Of a stretch of DNA of 64,000 bases, positions 49,249 to 56,876 are shown piece by piece; the first letter of the stretch is position 1; the number at the start of each line of letters is the position of its first letter. Location: assembly GCF_001468485.1 (NCBI RefSeq), contig NZ_LODI01000002.1, forward strand, positions 184,711 to 248,710, given 5' to 3'. Source of the DNA: Pseudoalteromonas sp. H71 (GTDB lineage: Bacteria > Pseudomonadota > Gammaproteobacteria > Enterobacterales > Alteromonadaceae). The position numbers and the translations under genes are program-made. Below the pieces are notes generated by a model. It saw nothing but the letters and a program-made list of their open reading frames with translations. It searched no databases and had not been told where the DNA came from.

Positions 49249-50164
49249 TTATAAACATTACCATATTGGTTAATTGCTCTTGAGGTGTTTCGGGACGGAC
49301 AAATAAATTTATAATTTGATCATCAATCAGTGACGCATTTGGATAATGTCCATTGGTTTGTAATTCACCTAACGATTTATAATGCTTAGTAAAAATAATG
49401 CCACTCTCTTTTGCCTTAGCTAAAAAGTGACTTCTATTTTTTATAAGTAAAGGGTAGCGCCAATACGTTACTTCAGCATCAAAACTTGCTTTTACAAAAA
49501 GCGAATTAGTAATATTATTTTGCAGATAATCTACATTCTCTTTTCGCACTTGCATTTGCTTATTTAAATTTAAAAAGCGGCCATTTAATACTTCTAACGG
49601 TTTTACGTCACTAAATTGAGCCATTTTATTCTCGTTTAAAAACTCCTTAGCGCATTCAAATAGCCGCTCAGAGTTAGTTAAAATAGCTCCGCCATATTGA
49701 TTATCAATAGGTTTATCATACCCAAAACTTAAAATAGAGAAGTCGCCAAAGCTACCTAACGGTTTGCCTTTGTATTTACTGCCATACACCAAACATGCAT
49801 CTTCTATTAGTGTAATGTTATTGTGTTTTGCAAACTTTTCTATTTCATCAATTTTACAATAGTGTCCGTAACCATGAACGGCCACTATTACTGATACAGA
49901 ATCATTAAAAACAGCTTCTATATTAGTGACCTCCATAGACAAAGAGCACAACGAAACATCAGCCAAAATAACGTTGTAACCTGCCATTTGAATAGCAAAC
50001 AAAACAATCGGGCAACAGCTTGCTGGCATTATTACTGAGCTACCCTTTGGAGCCTGTGAGGCATTGAGTGCAGTTATAAGCGCAAAGCTTCCAGAGCTAG
50101 TCAATAATGCATGCTGGCGGTCAAATGCAGTAGCAATAAGGCTCTGTAATCGAGTTAAACCCAT
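49229..50164 (-). CDS. Short DegT/DnrJ/EryC1-type aminotransferase-like protein
   Basis: PLP-type sugar aminotransferase fold of 311 residues, shorter than the usual 370-390. The SSGSFAL, EDACLVYGSKYKGKPLGSFGD and SFGYDKPIDNQYGGA segments are kept, with the likely PLP Lys at Lys151. The shortened ends could mean a changed active site or a different partner. A true aminotransferase is likely but not certain. Confidence 0.75.
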   Translation of the reverse strand: MGLTRLQSLIATAFDRQHALLTSSGSFALITALNASQAPKGSSVIMPASCCPIVLFAIQMAGYNVILADVSLCSLSMEVTNIEAVFNDSVSVIVAVHGYGHYCKIDEIEKFAKHNNITLIEDACLVYGSKYKGKPLGSFGDFSILSFGYDKPIDNQYGGAILTNSERLFECAKEFLNENKMAQFSDVKPLEVLNGRFLNLNKQMQVRKENVDYLQNNITNSLFVKASFDAEVTYWRYPLLIKNRSHFLAKAKESGIIFTKHYKSLGELQTNGHYPNASLIDDQIINLFVRPETPQEQLTNMVMFINDYQDK

Positions 50165-50823
50165 AACCTCAAATCCTTGCGATAACGAGATAAAGGAAAA
50201 CCTTCTGGTTGAGTCAGTATTTCTACTTTCTTAACACAATGCTGTAAATCAGTTTTCAATTGCTCAAAAGAAAAAAAGCGCCACTGAGAATAACGATGTA
50301 TCAACGGAATCGTTTTTTCATATTCCAGATCACTTGCACTTTTTATATCGTGCTCAAAGTGTTTATCGAGTATATCGCCAATCAAAATTATACCTCCGGG
50401 CTTGCATACTCGTATCATTTCTTTAATCGCATCAAGTGCATATTGATAGCTTGGGAAGTAATGAAAGATACTGTAACTGAGTACTCTCTCAAACTCATTG
50501 TTTTCAAATTGAAGAACACTCGCTTGTGATTGATAAAAAACGCCTTGAGGGAGTAATTTTTTTGCTTCATCTATCATTGCTTGAGAGTAGTCAACACCTG
50601 CATACTGTGAGCACTTGTGTAATTTTGATAATAGTAAGCCGTTACCACACCCTACATCTAAAATACTATTACCTTGCGCTGAGAACATGAGTTTTTGCTC
50701 AACATCATCGATGAGCGCCTGCCAAAGTGTATCGTCAAAGGGTCGCCCAACCTGTGCTTTAAAATCACTGTTTATACGCGCAATTTCATCCCACTCTGCT
50801 TGTTTAGAATTAAACTCACTCAT
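50155..50823 (-). CDS. Class I SAM-dependent methyltransferase
   Basis: A 222-residue methyltransferase with the SAM motif ILDVGCGNGLLL (about 53-64). It is not closely similar to the methyltransferase at 48604-49248. Overlaps neighbours by 8 and 10 bases. Target unknown; N- or O-methylation of the glycan is a reasonable inference from its place. Confidence 0.8.
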   Translation of the reverse strand: MSEFNSKQAEWDEIARINSDFKAQVGRPFDDTLWQALIDDVEQKLMFSAQGNSILDVGCGNGLLLSKLHKCSQYAGVDYSQAMIDEAKKLLPQGVFYQSQASVLQFENNEFERVLSYSIFHYFPSYQYALDAIKEMIRVCKPGGIILIGDILDKHFEHDIKSASDLEYEKTIPLIHRYSQWRFFSFEQLKTDLQHCVKKVEILTQPEGFPLSRYRKDLRLWV

Positions 50824-51778
50824 TTGATACCTTTAAAATTTCTTTTGCGAATTGCTCGGTCGAATCGAGATAATATGATGATAACATTGCGTCTCTTTGC
50901 GCCAGAACACCGGTGTGTAAAAACCCCTCAATGTTTAATGTTAAGCTTTCTATCGTTGCATCTTCAGCAAGACCCAAATCAAAGGTTAAATGTGCTCTGG
51001 CAAGTTCTAAAGTATCGGTATGTTGTTCTCTCGTTTGTGAAATGGCGCAGTTAGGTATAAGGCAAAAACCTGCTTCATACTTTGTTAATCCCCCGCCATT
51101 AATGATTAAATCGGCTTGTTTGTATACAGCAGACATATCATCAACAAACTCTAATGCTTGGTAAGTGTTATTTTTTAAACTAATAGAAGGGGCTTTTTGA
51201 TCTAATAAAATAATTTTCTTACCTACCACTAGCTTATCTAAGGCATTTACAACATGCGTAGCCACATCAAATCGATCATTACCGCCAATAAAAACCAAAA
51301 TAGTATTAATACTATTTTGAAAGTGACCTTGTGAGCGGCTTCGCCTTAATGATAATAATTCTTGGGCAAATGAAAAGTAACGTACCCCTAACCTATGTTT
51401 ATTGGTTGAACGACAAAACGCCTCAGCGTTAAATCTAAAATTCACAATAAGATCTATAAAAGTGTAATTATATTGATCAAAGTCGTCGATGATGCATAGC
51501 TTCAACCCTATTTTTTTTAACTCAAATAATTGCTCAAAAGTGAACTGATAGCTATCGGCAAGCACCGTCATATCTGGCTCAAAAGTAAAGTCACTGCCTG
51601 CTACGGTGAAACCAAAATTATTAATACGCTGGGTAGAAAATTGATCAAAGTCGCCAAAAAAAACAATATTACTAAAAGGCTGTAATGCAAAGGTCGCCCT
51701 TGCAACATTTAAACACCTTGATAAATGCCCAAAGCCTGTTTTCATAGTTCCATTACAATAGAATATAAAATTAGCCAA
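50816..51778 (-). CDS. pseG: PseG-like UDP-sugar hydrolase (GT-B fold)
   Basis: PseG removes UDP from UDP-2,4-diacetamido-2,4,6-trideoxy-altropyranose. The 320-residue product carries the N-terminal GFGHLSRCLNVA, with His18 matching the catalytic His of PseG, a central IDDFDQYN segment and a C-terminal INGGGLTKYEAGF nucleotide-binding loop. The sequence is divergent from Campylobacter PseG, so the exact sugar may differ. It follows the flavin-type oxidoreductase with an 8-base overlap. Confidence 0.75.
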   Translation of the reverse strand: MANFIFYCNGTMKTGFGHLSRCLNVARATFALQPFSNIVFFGDFDQFSTQRINNFGFTVAGSDFTFEPDMTVLADSYQFTFEQLFELKKIGLKLCIIDDFDQYNYTFIDLIVNFRFNAEAFCRSTNKHRLGVRYFSFAQELLSLRRSRSQGHFQNSINTILVFIGGNDRFDVATHVVNALDKLVVGKKIILLDQKAPSISLKNNTYQALEFVDDMSAVYKQADLIINGGGLTKYEAGFCLIPNCAISQTREQHTDTLELARAHLTFDLGLAEDATIESLTLNIEGFLHTGVLAQRDAMLSSYYLDSTEQFAKEILKVSNE

Positions 51779-53141
51779 CAGTGCAATACTCTTTTAATTC
51801 TTTATGAGCAAGAATTAGCACATCAGATAACAACCAGCAACGACCACTAAACCTACCCGATACAATAATATTTTTAAACGAATTTGTTAATGTTTCATAA
51901 TTAATCTGTGTTGTAGTACAAAAATCATGCGTAGGTACAGGAAAAGTATTATCAATTATTTGTACACAACCACTTTTTATTTTGGTGTCAGCCGTTAAAA
52001 CTCCCATATTTTTTAGATCAATAACACCCTGCTCTAATGTGTATGTAGGATCTGCTTTGTACCTTAATACCTCTGCCGATACTTGATACTTATCACTTTG
52101 CCTTAAATTGTTATACAGTGTAACCCTGAAAATATCCGAACATGGGTCCCAGTTCCAAAGGTAATGCGATTCTTTATTTAAAGGCTGCTTATCAAACGTA
52201 AAATGTAAGATATTTGCGGTCCTAAATATGGGTTTATAATTTGCGATCGGTAAATTAGCGGCCTTTAGTGCAAATACAGGCGGCGCACTCCAAAATAACA
52301 AGTCGCACTTAATACGTGAGCCATCGTTAAGGCTAAACGCACTAACTAAATCATCTTGATATTCAATATCTACCACTTGACTACTACAGCGAATTTCAAC
52401 TCCTAAAGATTCAGCTTTTGCCTGTAATTGATCGATCCAAGTCTGCGCGCCTTTAGCGCTATTTGGGTAGTAATAATTAGGAAGGTATGAACCTTGCTCT
52501 GCAAGTAATGTTTCAAATTCAGCAGCACTATGATAGCCAAGCTTTTTATCAAACTCTGGATGTTGCTTTAACACTCGTGACAACGATGCATTGAATGCTT
52601 TTATTCTTGTAGCGCCAAAATAATTAATGCTGGTATTTTTAGCTAAATCAGTAAATGCTACGTCGTCACCATAAAGCTTATTAATAACCGGTTTTGCAAG
52701 GTACTGATAAAACACTACACCTAAAGTTTCACATAAATATTGCTCAATGTTATTAGCCTCAGACCCTGATGTGAGTGACATAAACTCACCAATACCTTGT
52801 TTATAAAGTGCTGTATCTAATTTTCTTGCATCAATTGTTTGTGTTTCTAAATCCCACTTACCTGCAAAGTAATTTCCTGTTTTGAGGTGTTTAAATGTAC
52901 GCCAATTCTTAGAAAATTGAGGGTGGTTGAATAGTATCTCGTCTATTTCAGCAACACCGGTGCTAGCTGGAATGTGTGTACCTTGGTCGTAAAAATTACC
53001 AGCATCGTCAGTGACTGAATTCAACAAGCCACCTAACGATTCAGACTGCTCAATTAATACAACGCGATCGTAATGCTTGCGCAACAAAATGCTTGCCGTT
53101 ATTCCACAAATCCCACCACCGACCACTGCACATGTTTTCAT
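51771..53141 (-). CDS. FAD/NAD(P)-binding oxidoreductase, amine-oxidase/protoporphyrinogen-oxidase-like
   Basis: The 456-residue product has an N-terminal dinucleotide-binding motif (VVGGGICGITASILL, followed by LIEQSESLGGLLNSV, as in flavin amine oxidases and UDP-galactopyranose mutase). No membrane segment. It lies 2 bases after pseI. Its substrate is not known; a redox change on the nonulosonic acid or a precursor is inferred from context only. Confidence 0.7.
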   Translation of the reverse strand: MKTCAVVGGGICGITASILLRKHYDRVVLIEQSESLGGLLNSVTDDAGNFYDQGTHIPASTGVAEIDEILFNHPQFSKNWRTFKHLKTGNYFAGKWDLETQTIDARKLDTALYKQGIGEFMSLTSGSEANNIEQYLCETLGVVFYQYLAKPVINKLYGDDVAFTDLAKNTSINYFGATRIKAFNASLSRVLKQHPEFDKKLGYHSAAEFETLLAEQGSYLPNYYYPNSAKGAQTWIDQLQAKAESLGVEIRCSSQVVDIEYQDDLVSAFSLNDGSRIKCDLLFWSAPPVFALKAANLPIANYKPIFRTANILHFTFDKQPLNKESHYLWNWDPCSDIFRVTLYNNLRQSDKYQVSAEVLRYKADPTYTLEQGVIDLKNMGVLTADTKIKSGCVQIIDNTFPVPTHDFCTTTQINYETLTNSFKNIIVSGRFSGRCWLLSDVLILAHKELKEYCTVG

Positions 53142-53143
53142 AG

Positions 53144-54199
53144 CTAGCCTCTTAACTTATTCGTTAACGCAAAACTAACTCTATCACCCAGCTCTACATC
53201 GCTTGTTAAACACAGCCCTATTACATCATCAAAATGCTTAGTGTGTAAGCCAAAGCCTGGCCTAACCGATTTGATATCGTGTTTTGTAATAACATGGCCC
53301 TTAGGTAAATCCTTAGCAAAATAGAGTGAGCGCCTAGCTAACATATTTTTTTTCGCTGAATCTGTTATGTCATAGCTCACAGTACCTATTGCTTTTTCGG
53401 CGTCTCTTACTGACCTAACCAGTGATGAAAATTCGTCTCTATCTAATGAGAAAAAGGCATCTACTGAATCGTCAGATTTATCAATAATAAAATGTTTTTC
53501 AATTATTTTTGCACCCAATGTAACACTTACTATCGGTGAAATAATCCCTTGTGTATGATCAGATAAACCAGCAATACAATTAAATCGTTTAGCTATATCG
53601 GAAATTGTTGCTAAGTTGCATTCTTCTAATGGGGTTGGATAAGCTGTTGTACACTTTAAAATTGCAATGCTATCACACCCGTTATTGCGCAATGTACTAA
53701 CCGCAAGTTCAATGTCAGCTAACTCAGCAATTCCTGTTGAAAGAATCACAGGCTTGCCTGTTGCCGCAACATATTTCAAAAGGGGAATATCTGTTATTTC
53801 CGGAGAGGCAATTTTATATACCGGTGTATTTAATGATTCAAGTAAATCAACGGAAGATTCATCAAATGGGGAAGAGAATATATCAATTTCGCAACGCTTG
53901 GCCTCTTCGAACAGCGCCTGATGCCATTCCCAAGGTGTAAACGCTTTTTGATAAAGTGAGTGCAAAGACACATGTTCTTGCCAAGGGTTGTCGCTAGGCA
54001 AACAAAAATCTGGCTTCGAACAATTTAGTGTGATTGTATCTGCCGTGTAAGTTTGTAGCTTTACAGCATCTGCCCCGGCTAACTTAGCCTCAGCGATTAA
54101 TTTTTTCGCTTTATTTATATCTCCACCATGGTTTGCAGACATTTCAGCTATAATGTAACACGGACTATTTTCATCGATTATTTTATTGTTAATTTTCAT
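53144..54199 (-). CDS. pseI: Pseudaminic acid synthase
   Basis: NeuB-family enzyme that condenses the 6-deoxy-diacetamido sugar with phosphoenolpyruvate. The 351-residue product has YIIAEMSANHGGD, ADAVKLQTYT, KIASPEITD, GLSDHTQG, EKHFI and a C-terminal SAF (antifreeze-like) domain from about residue 285 (MLARRSLYFAKDLPKGHVIT). The LYQKAFTPWEWH segment is PseI-like rather than NeuB- or LegI-like. Confidence 0.88.
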   Translation of the reverse strand: MKINNKIIDENSPCYIIAEMSANHGGDINKAKKLIAEAKLAGADAVKLQTYTADTITLNCSKPDFCLPSDNPWQEHVSLHSLYQKAFTPWEWHQALFEEAKRCEIDIFSSPFDESSVDLLESLNTPVYKIASPEITDIPLLKYVAATGKPVILSTGIAELADIELAVSTLRNNGCDSIAILKCTTAYPTPLEECNLATISDIAKRFNCIAGLSDHTQGIISPIVSVTLGAKIIEKHFIIDKSDDSVDAFFSLDRDEFSSLVRSVRDAEKAIGTVSYDITDSAKKNMLARRSLYFAKDLPKGHVITKHDIKSVRPGFGLHTKHFDDVIGLCLTSDVELGDRVSFALTNKLRG

Positions 54200-54216
54200 A
54201 ATAAGTCCAAAGCTAA

Positions 54217-54969
54217 TTAATGTTGTTCATTTTGTAATGAAATAGCTAACCCTTCGTTACGAATAACTTGGCTATTAATCTGTTTAATGTGAGGATAAGC
54301 ATCAAGTATATTTTTTATATTTTGATAATTAATGTTAACAGTATCGTTAGTAAAACGTGCTAATTCTTTAATAACCTGCCAATCTTCAGGTGTATCTAAT
54401 GTAAACCGATAGCTGCTGTCATCTGTTGTGTTTTGCATTTCATAGGTAGAAAATTGATTTAGTTTATTTTCGTAAAAATGTAACGTCACGTGTTCACGTT
54501 CAGACTCTCTGAGTGCAGCCGTATCTAAAGAAGACAGTACGCTCGTTTTAAAAACCTCACAATCAACGCCTTCGGCAAATTGTTCACTCAAAAAGGCATA
54601 ATCAACCTGTTTTTCAAAGTACGTCTGCAATAATAAATCACACACGCCAACATCTACAAAAGGTGAATCGCCTGTTATTCTCACAATATGGTCTGATGGA
54701 TATGCTTGGCTTGCTTGCTGGAAACGCGCTAAAACATTATCCTCTGAACCTCTAAACACGTTGATATTATGGCGTTTGGCTAACTTAACCAACTTATCAT
54801 TTTCTTCGTTAAAAGAAGTAAGAAGAACAATATTATCAATGTACCTAGATTGCTTTAAACGCATTACAATGTGCAAAATAACGGGGATCCCATTTAATTC
54901 TTTTAACACCTTGCCTGGTAATCTTGACGACCCCATTCTTGCTTGAATAAATGCAGCAACTGATTTCAT
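54217..54969 (-). CDS. SpsF-type cytidylyltransferase, likely CMP-nonulosonate synthetase
   Basis: The 250-residue protein has the nucleotidyltransferase motif QARMGSSRLPGK (9-20) and GSEDNVLARFQQA. It belongs to the SpsF group, related to CMP-KDO and CMP-sialic acid synthetases, rather than to canonical PseF. No other CMP-transferase gene is in the window, so it probably activates the product of PseI. The start is the ATG at 54969, with AAAGG upstream; the ATG shares one base with the TAA of the previous gene (TAATG). Confidence 0.8.
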   Translation of the reverse strand: MKSVAAFIQARMGSSRLPGKVLKELNGIPVILHIVMRLKQSRYIDNIVLLTSFNEENDKLVKLAKRHNINVFRGSEDNVLARFQQASQAYPSDHIVRITGDSPFVDVGVCDLLLQTYFEKQVDYAFLSEQFAEGVDCEVFKTSVLSSLDTAALRESEREHVTLHFYENKLNQFSTYEMQNTTDDSSYRFTLDTPEDWQVIKELARFTNDTVNINYQNIKNILDAYPHIKQINSQVIRNEGLAISLQNEQH

Positions 54970-56294
54970 TAATTTAACCTTTGAAAGCCACTGTGGCATA
55001 CCGGCCCATTGATTAGGCTTTCTATATCTGCATTACTGTCTAGCGACTGCTGAAGAAAATAAAAAACATCTCTCATTGCATCAATATATTTATCGCAAAG
55101 CTCATCGGTATGGGCAATCGAAAGGTAAATAACATTACTCGCTAAAAATCCTCTTTTAAGCATTTCTTGGGTAAATAGTGTTTTTAATGCCAAAGCATGA
55201 TCACCTGGAAATATAAATATAGGGACACTATCAATACCTATAATTTTTAGGTTAAAGCCTGTTTGAGTGACGACTTCTTCAATTCGAGATTTTAGTCTTG
55301 CGCCAGTTTCATTTAAGCGTTTGGGAATATTATCTCTTTGAAATACTTCTAATGTTTTTAACGCAGCTGTAAAGCCAACTCGTTCGGTCCAATAAGAACT
55401 ACTAATGAAAGATTGTTGCGCTGCATCCATCACTTCAGAACGACCTATTATAGCCCCTATTGGATGGCCGTTACCCAGTGCCTTTCCTAGTACACAAATA
55501 TCTGGCTCTATCGATGTTAAAAGATGAGAAGCCCCTGTGTTGAGTCTAAACCCTGAGGATATTTCATCAAAAATTACAACAATGTTATGTTCAACAGCTA
55601 AATCTTTCACAGCTTGAAGAAAGGCAACATCCGGCAACCCATGACGAAAAACTTCCATCATAACAACGCCAAGGTTATCACCGTGAGCATCTATGATTGC
55701 CTTAAAGCCATCAATATCACCTTCTTTAAATGGCACCACAGTATTTTGTAATTGCTTAGGTACACCAGCAGGCCTTAAACCAGGTAATAATTGCTCATCT
55801 AAATTTTCAGCGTCAGTTATATTTGTTGCTAAGTACCAATCATGCCAACCATGGTAGCCGCAAAAGGCAACAACATCTTTTTTACTATAGGCACGGGCAA
55901 TTCGCACTGCTAACGCACACGATTCCCCACCAGTACGAGTAAAGCGGACAGCTCCCGCCCAAGGGTGTATTTCAATAAGTTTTTCTGCTAATTCAACTTC
56001 TTCATGGCAATTCAAACTACTCATACTTCCGTTAGAAATCGAACTTATCACCGCATCGTTAATTTCATCATTAGCGTAACCTAAAGAACTAGTACCAATT
56101 CCCATAATAGAGAAGTCATAGTAATGGTTATCATCTAAATCCCAAACTTCACAGCCTTTAGACTTTTTATAATAGGCAGGCCATTGATCGGGTAAAAACA
56201 TTTCGGCACGCTTTGAAAGTAATTGATTCCCACCTGGAATAATTTTTTTGGCTTTTTGCCACAGCTCAGCACCCGAATTGCTTTTTGATGACAT
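54969..56294 (-). CDS. Class III aminotransferase (glutamate-1-semialdehyde aminomutase-like)
   Basis: The 441-residue PLP enzyme resembles glutamate-1-semialdehyde aminomutase but sits in a sugar operon, so haem synthesis is unlikely. It shows RFTRTGGESCALAVRIAR, the HGWHDWY segment, VIFDEISSGFR and the PLP Lys in LGKALGNGHPIGAI. It is the first gene of the nine-gene operon under a predicted sigma-28 promoter. It could supply an amino group or an amino-acid-derived substituent to the glycan (inference). Confidence 0.8.
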   Translation of the reverse strand: MSSKSNSGAELWQKAKKIIPGGNQLLSKRAEMFLPDQWPAYYKKSKGCEVWDLDDNHYYDFSIMGIGTSSLGYANDEINDAVISSISNGSMSSLNCHEEVELAEKLIEIHPWAGAVRFTRTGGESCALAVRIARAYSKKDVVAFCGYHGWHDWYLATNITDAENLDEQLLPGLRPAGVPKQLQNTVVPFKEGDIDGFKAIIDAHGDNLGVVMMEVFRHGLPDVAFLQAVKDLAVEHNIVVIFDEISSGFRLNTGASHLLTSIEPDICVLGKALGNGHPIGAIIGRSEVMDAAQQSFISSSYWTERVGFTAALKTLEVFQRDNIPKRLNETGARLKSRIEEVVTQTGFNLKIIGIDSVPIFIFPGDHALALKTLFTQEMLKRGFLASNVIYLSIAHTDELCDKYIDAMRDVFYFLQQSLDSNADIESLINGPVCHSGFQRLN

Positions 56295-56347
56295 GTTTTT
56301 TCCTTAGAAATAATAAGTTTAAATTATTTATCAACCATTATAATAAC

Positions 56348-56374
56348 TTATCGGCTATTTTAAGAAAAGGCTTA
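56348..56374 (-). promoter_or_regulatory. Predicted sigma-28 (FliA) promoter of the sugar operon
   Basis: Minus-strand TAAGCCTT-N11-GCCGATAA: the -10 box is a perfect match to the FliA consensus, and the spacing is exactly 11 bases; the -35 box matches 5 of 8. Predicted start about 47 bases before the class III aminotransferase. Confidence 0.65.
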
Positions 56375-56391
56375 GGAAGAATAGATATTTT

Positions 56392-56871
56392 TTATAGAAG
56401 TGATTTTTTCATAAACAAACCATGGTCAGTTTGCTCGCTAATTTCAAAACCCAATTTATTATAAGCAGATATTGCAGGTATATTACCCTTATCAACACCC
56501 AGTATAATTGTTTCTATATGAAAGTTTTTAGCTAAGTAATCTGCACTTGCAGAAATAACCTCAGCTGCAACACCTTTACCACGCCATCTAGCCTCACCCA
56601 ACAAAATCCCCATTGTCGCGGTTTTATTAACTAAGTCGATAGGCTCATACTTTATATTGCCAATATGCTCACCATCAGCAAAAATACCCAGCAAAATAGC
56701 TGCGGGGTCTTCATTTTTAGTTTTAATATAAGCCTTCAATTCGTTTAAAGATGACGATGTATAGCTAATAAACTCTTTAGCTTTATTATCTTCAAACCAG
56801 CTGAGGTATCGATTTGAAGCATGGGCCTCAGTTAAGAGCGTAAGAACAAATCGTTTACTCTTAATCTGCAT
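56392..56871 (-). CDS. pseH: GNAT acetyltransferase, PseH-like
   Basis: The 159-residue GNAT protein (SKRFVLTLLTEAHASNRYLSWFED, then GILLGEARWRGKGVAAEVISASADYL, with the acetyl-CoA-binding RGKGVA) fits PseH, which N-acetylates C4 of the UDP-sugar after PseC. It lies 5 bases after maf. The PseH call depends on the context; a generic N-acetyltransferase is the alternative. Confidence 0.75.
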   Translation of the reverse strand: MQIKSKRFVLTLLTEAHASNRYLSWFEDNKAKEFISYTSSSLNELKAYIKTKNEDPAAILLGIFADGEHIGNIKYEPIDLVNKTATMGILLGEARWRGKGVAAEVISASADYLAKNFHIETIILGVDKGNIPAISAYNKLGFEISEQTDHGLFMKKSLL

Positions 56872-56876
56872 ATTTA

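Noticed and set aside
54969-56294. Reading the class III aminotransferase as hemL
   Set aside because: Context is a sugar operon under a flagellar-type promoter; nothing links it to tetrapyrrole synthesis.
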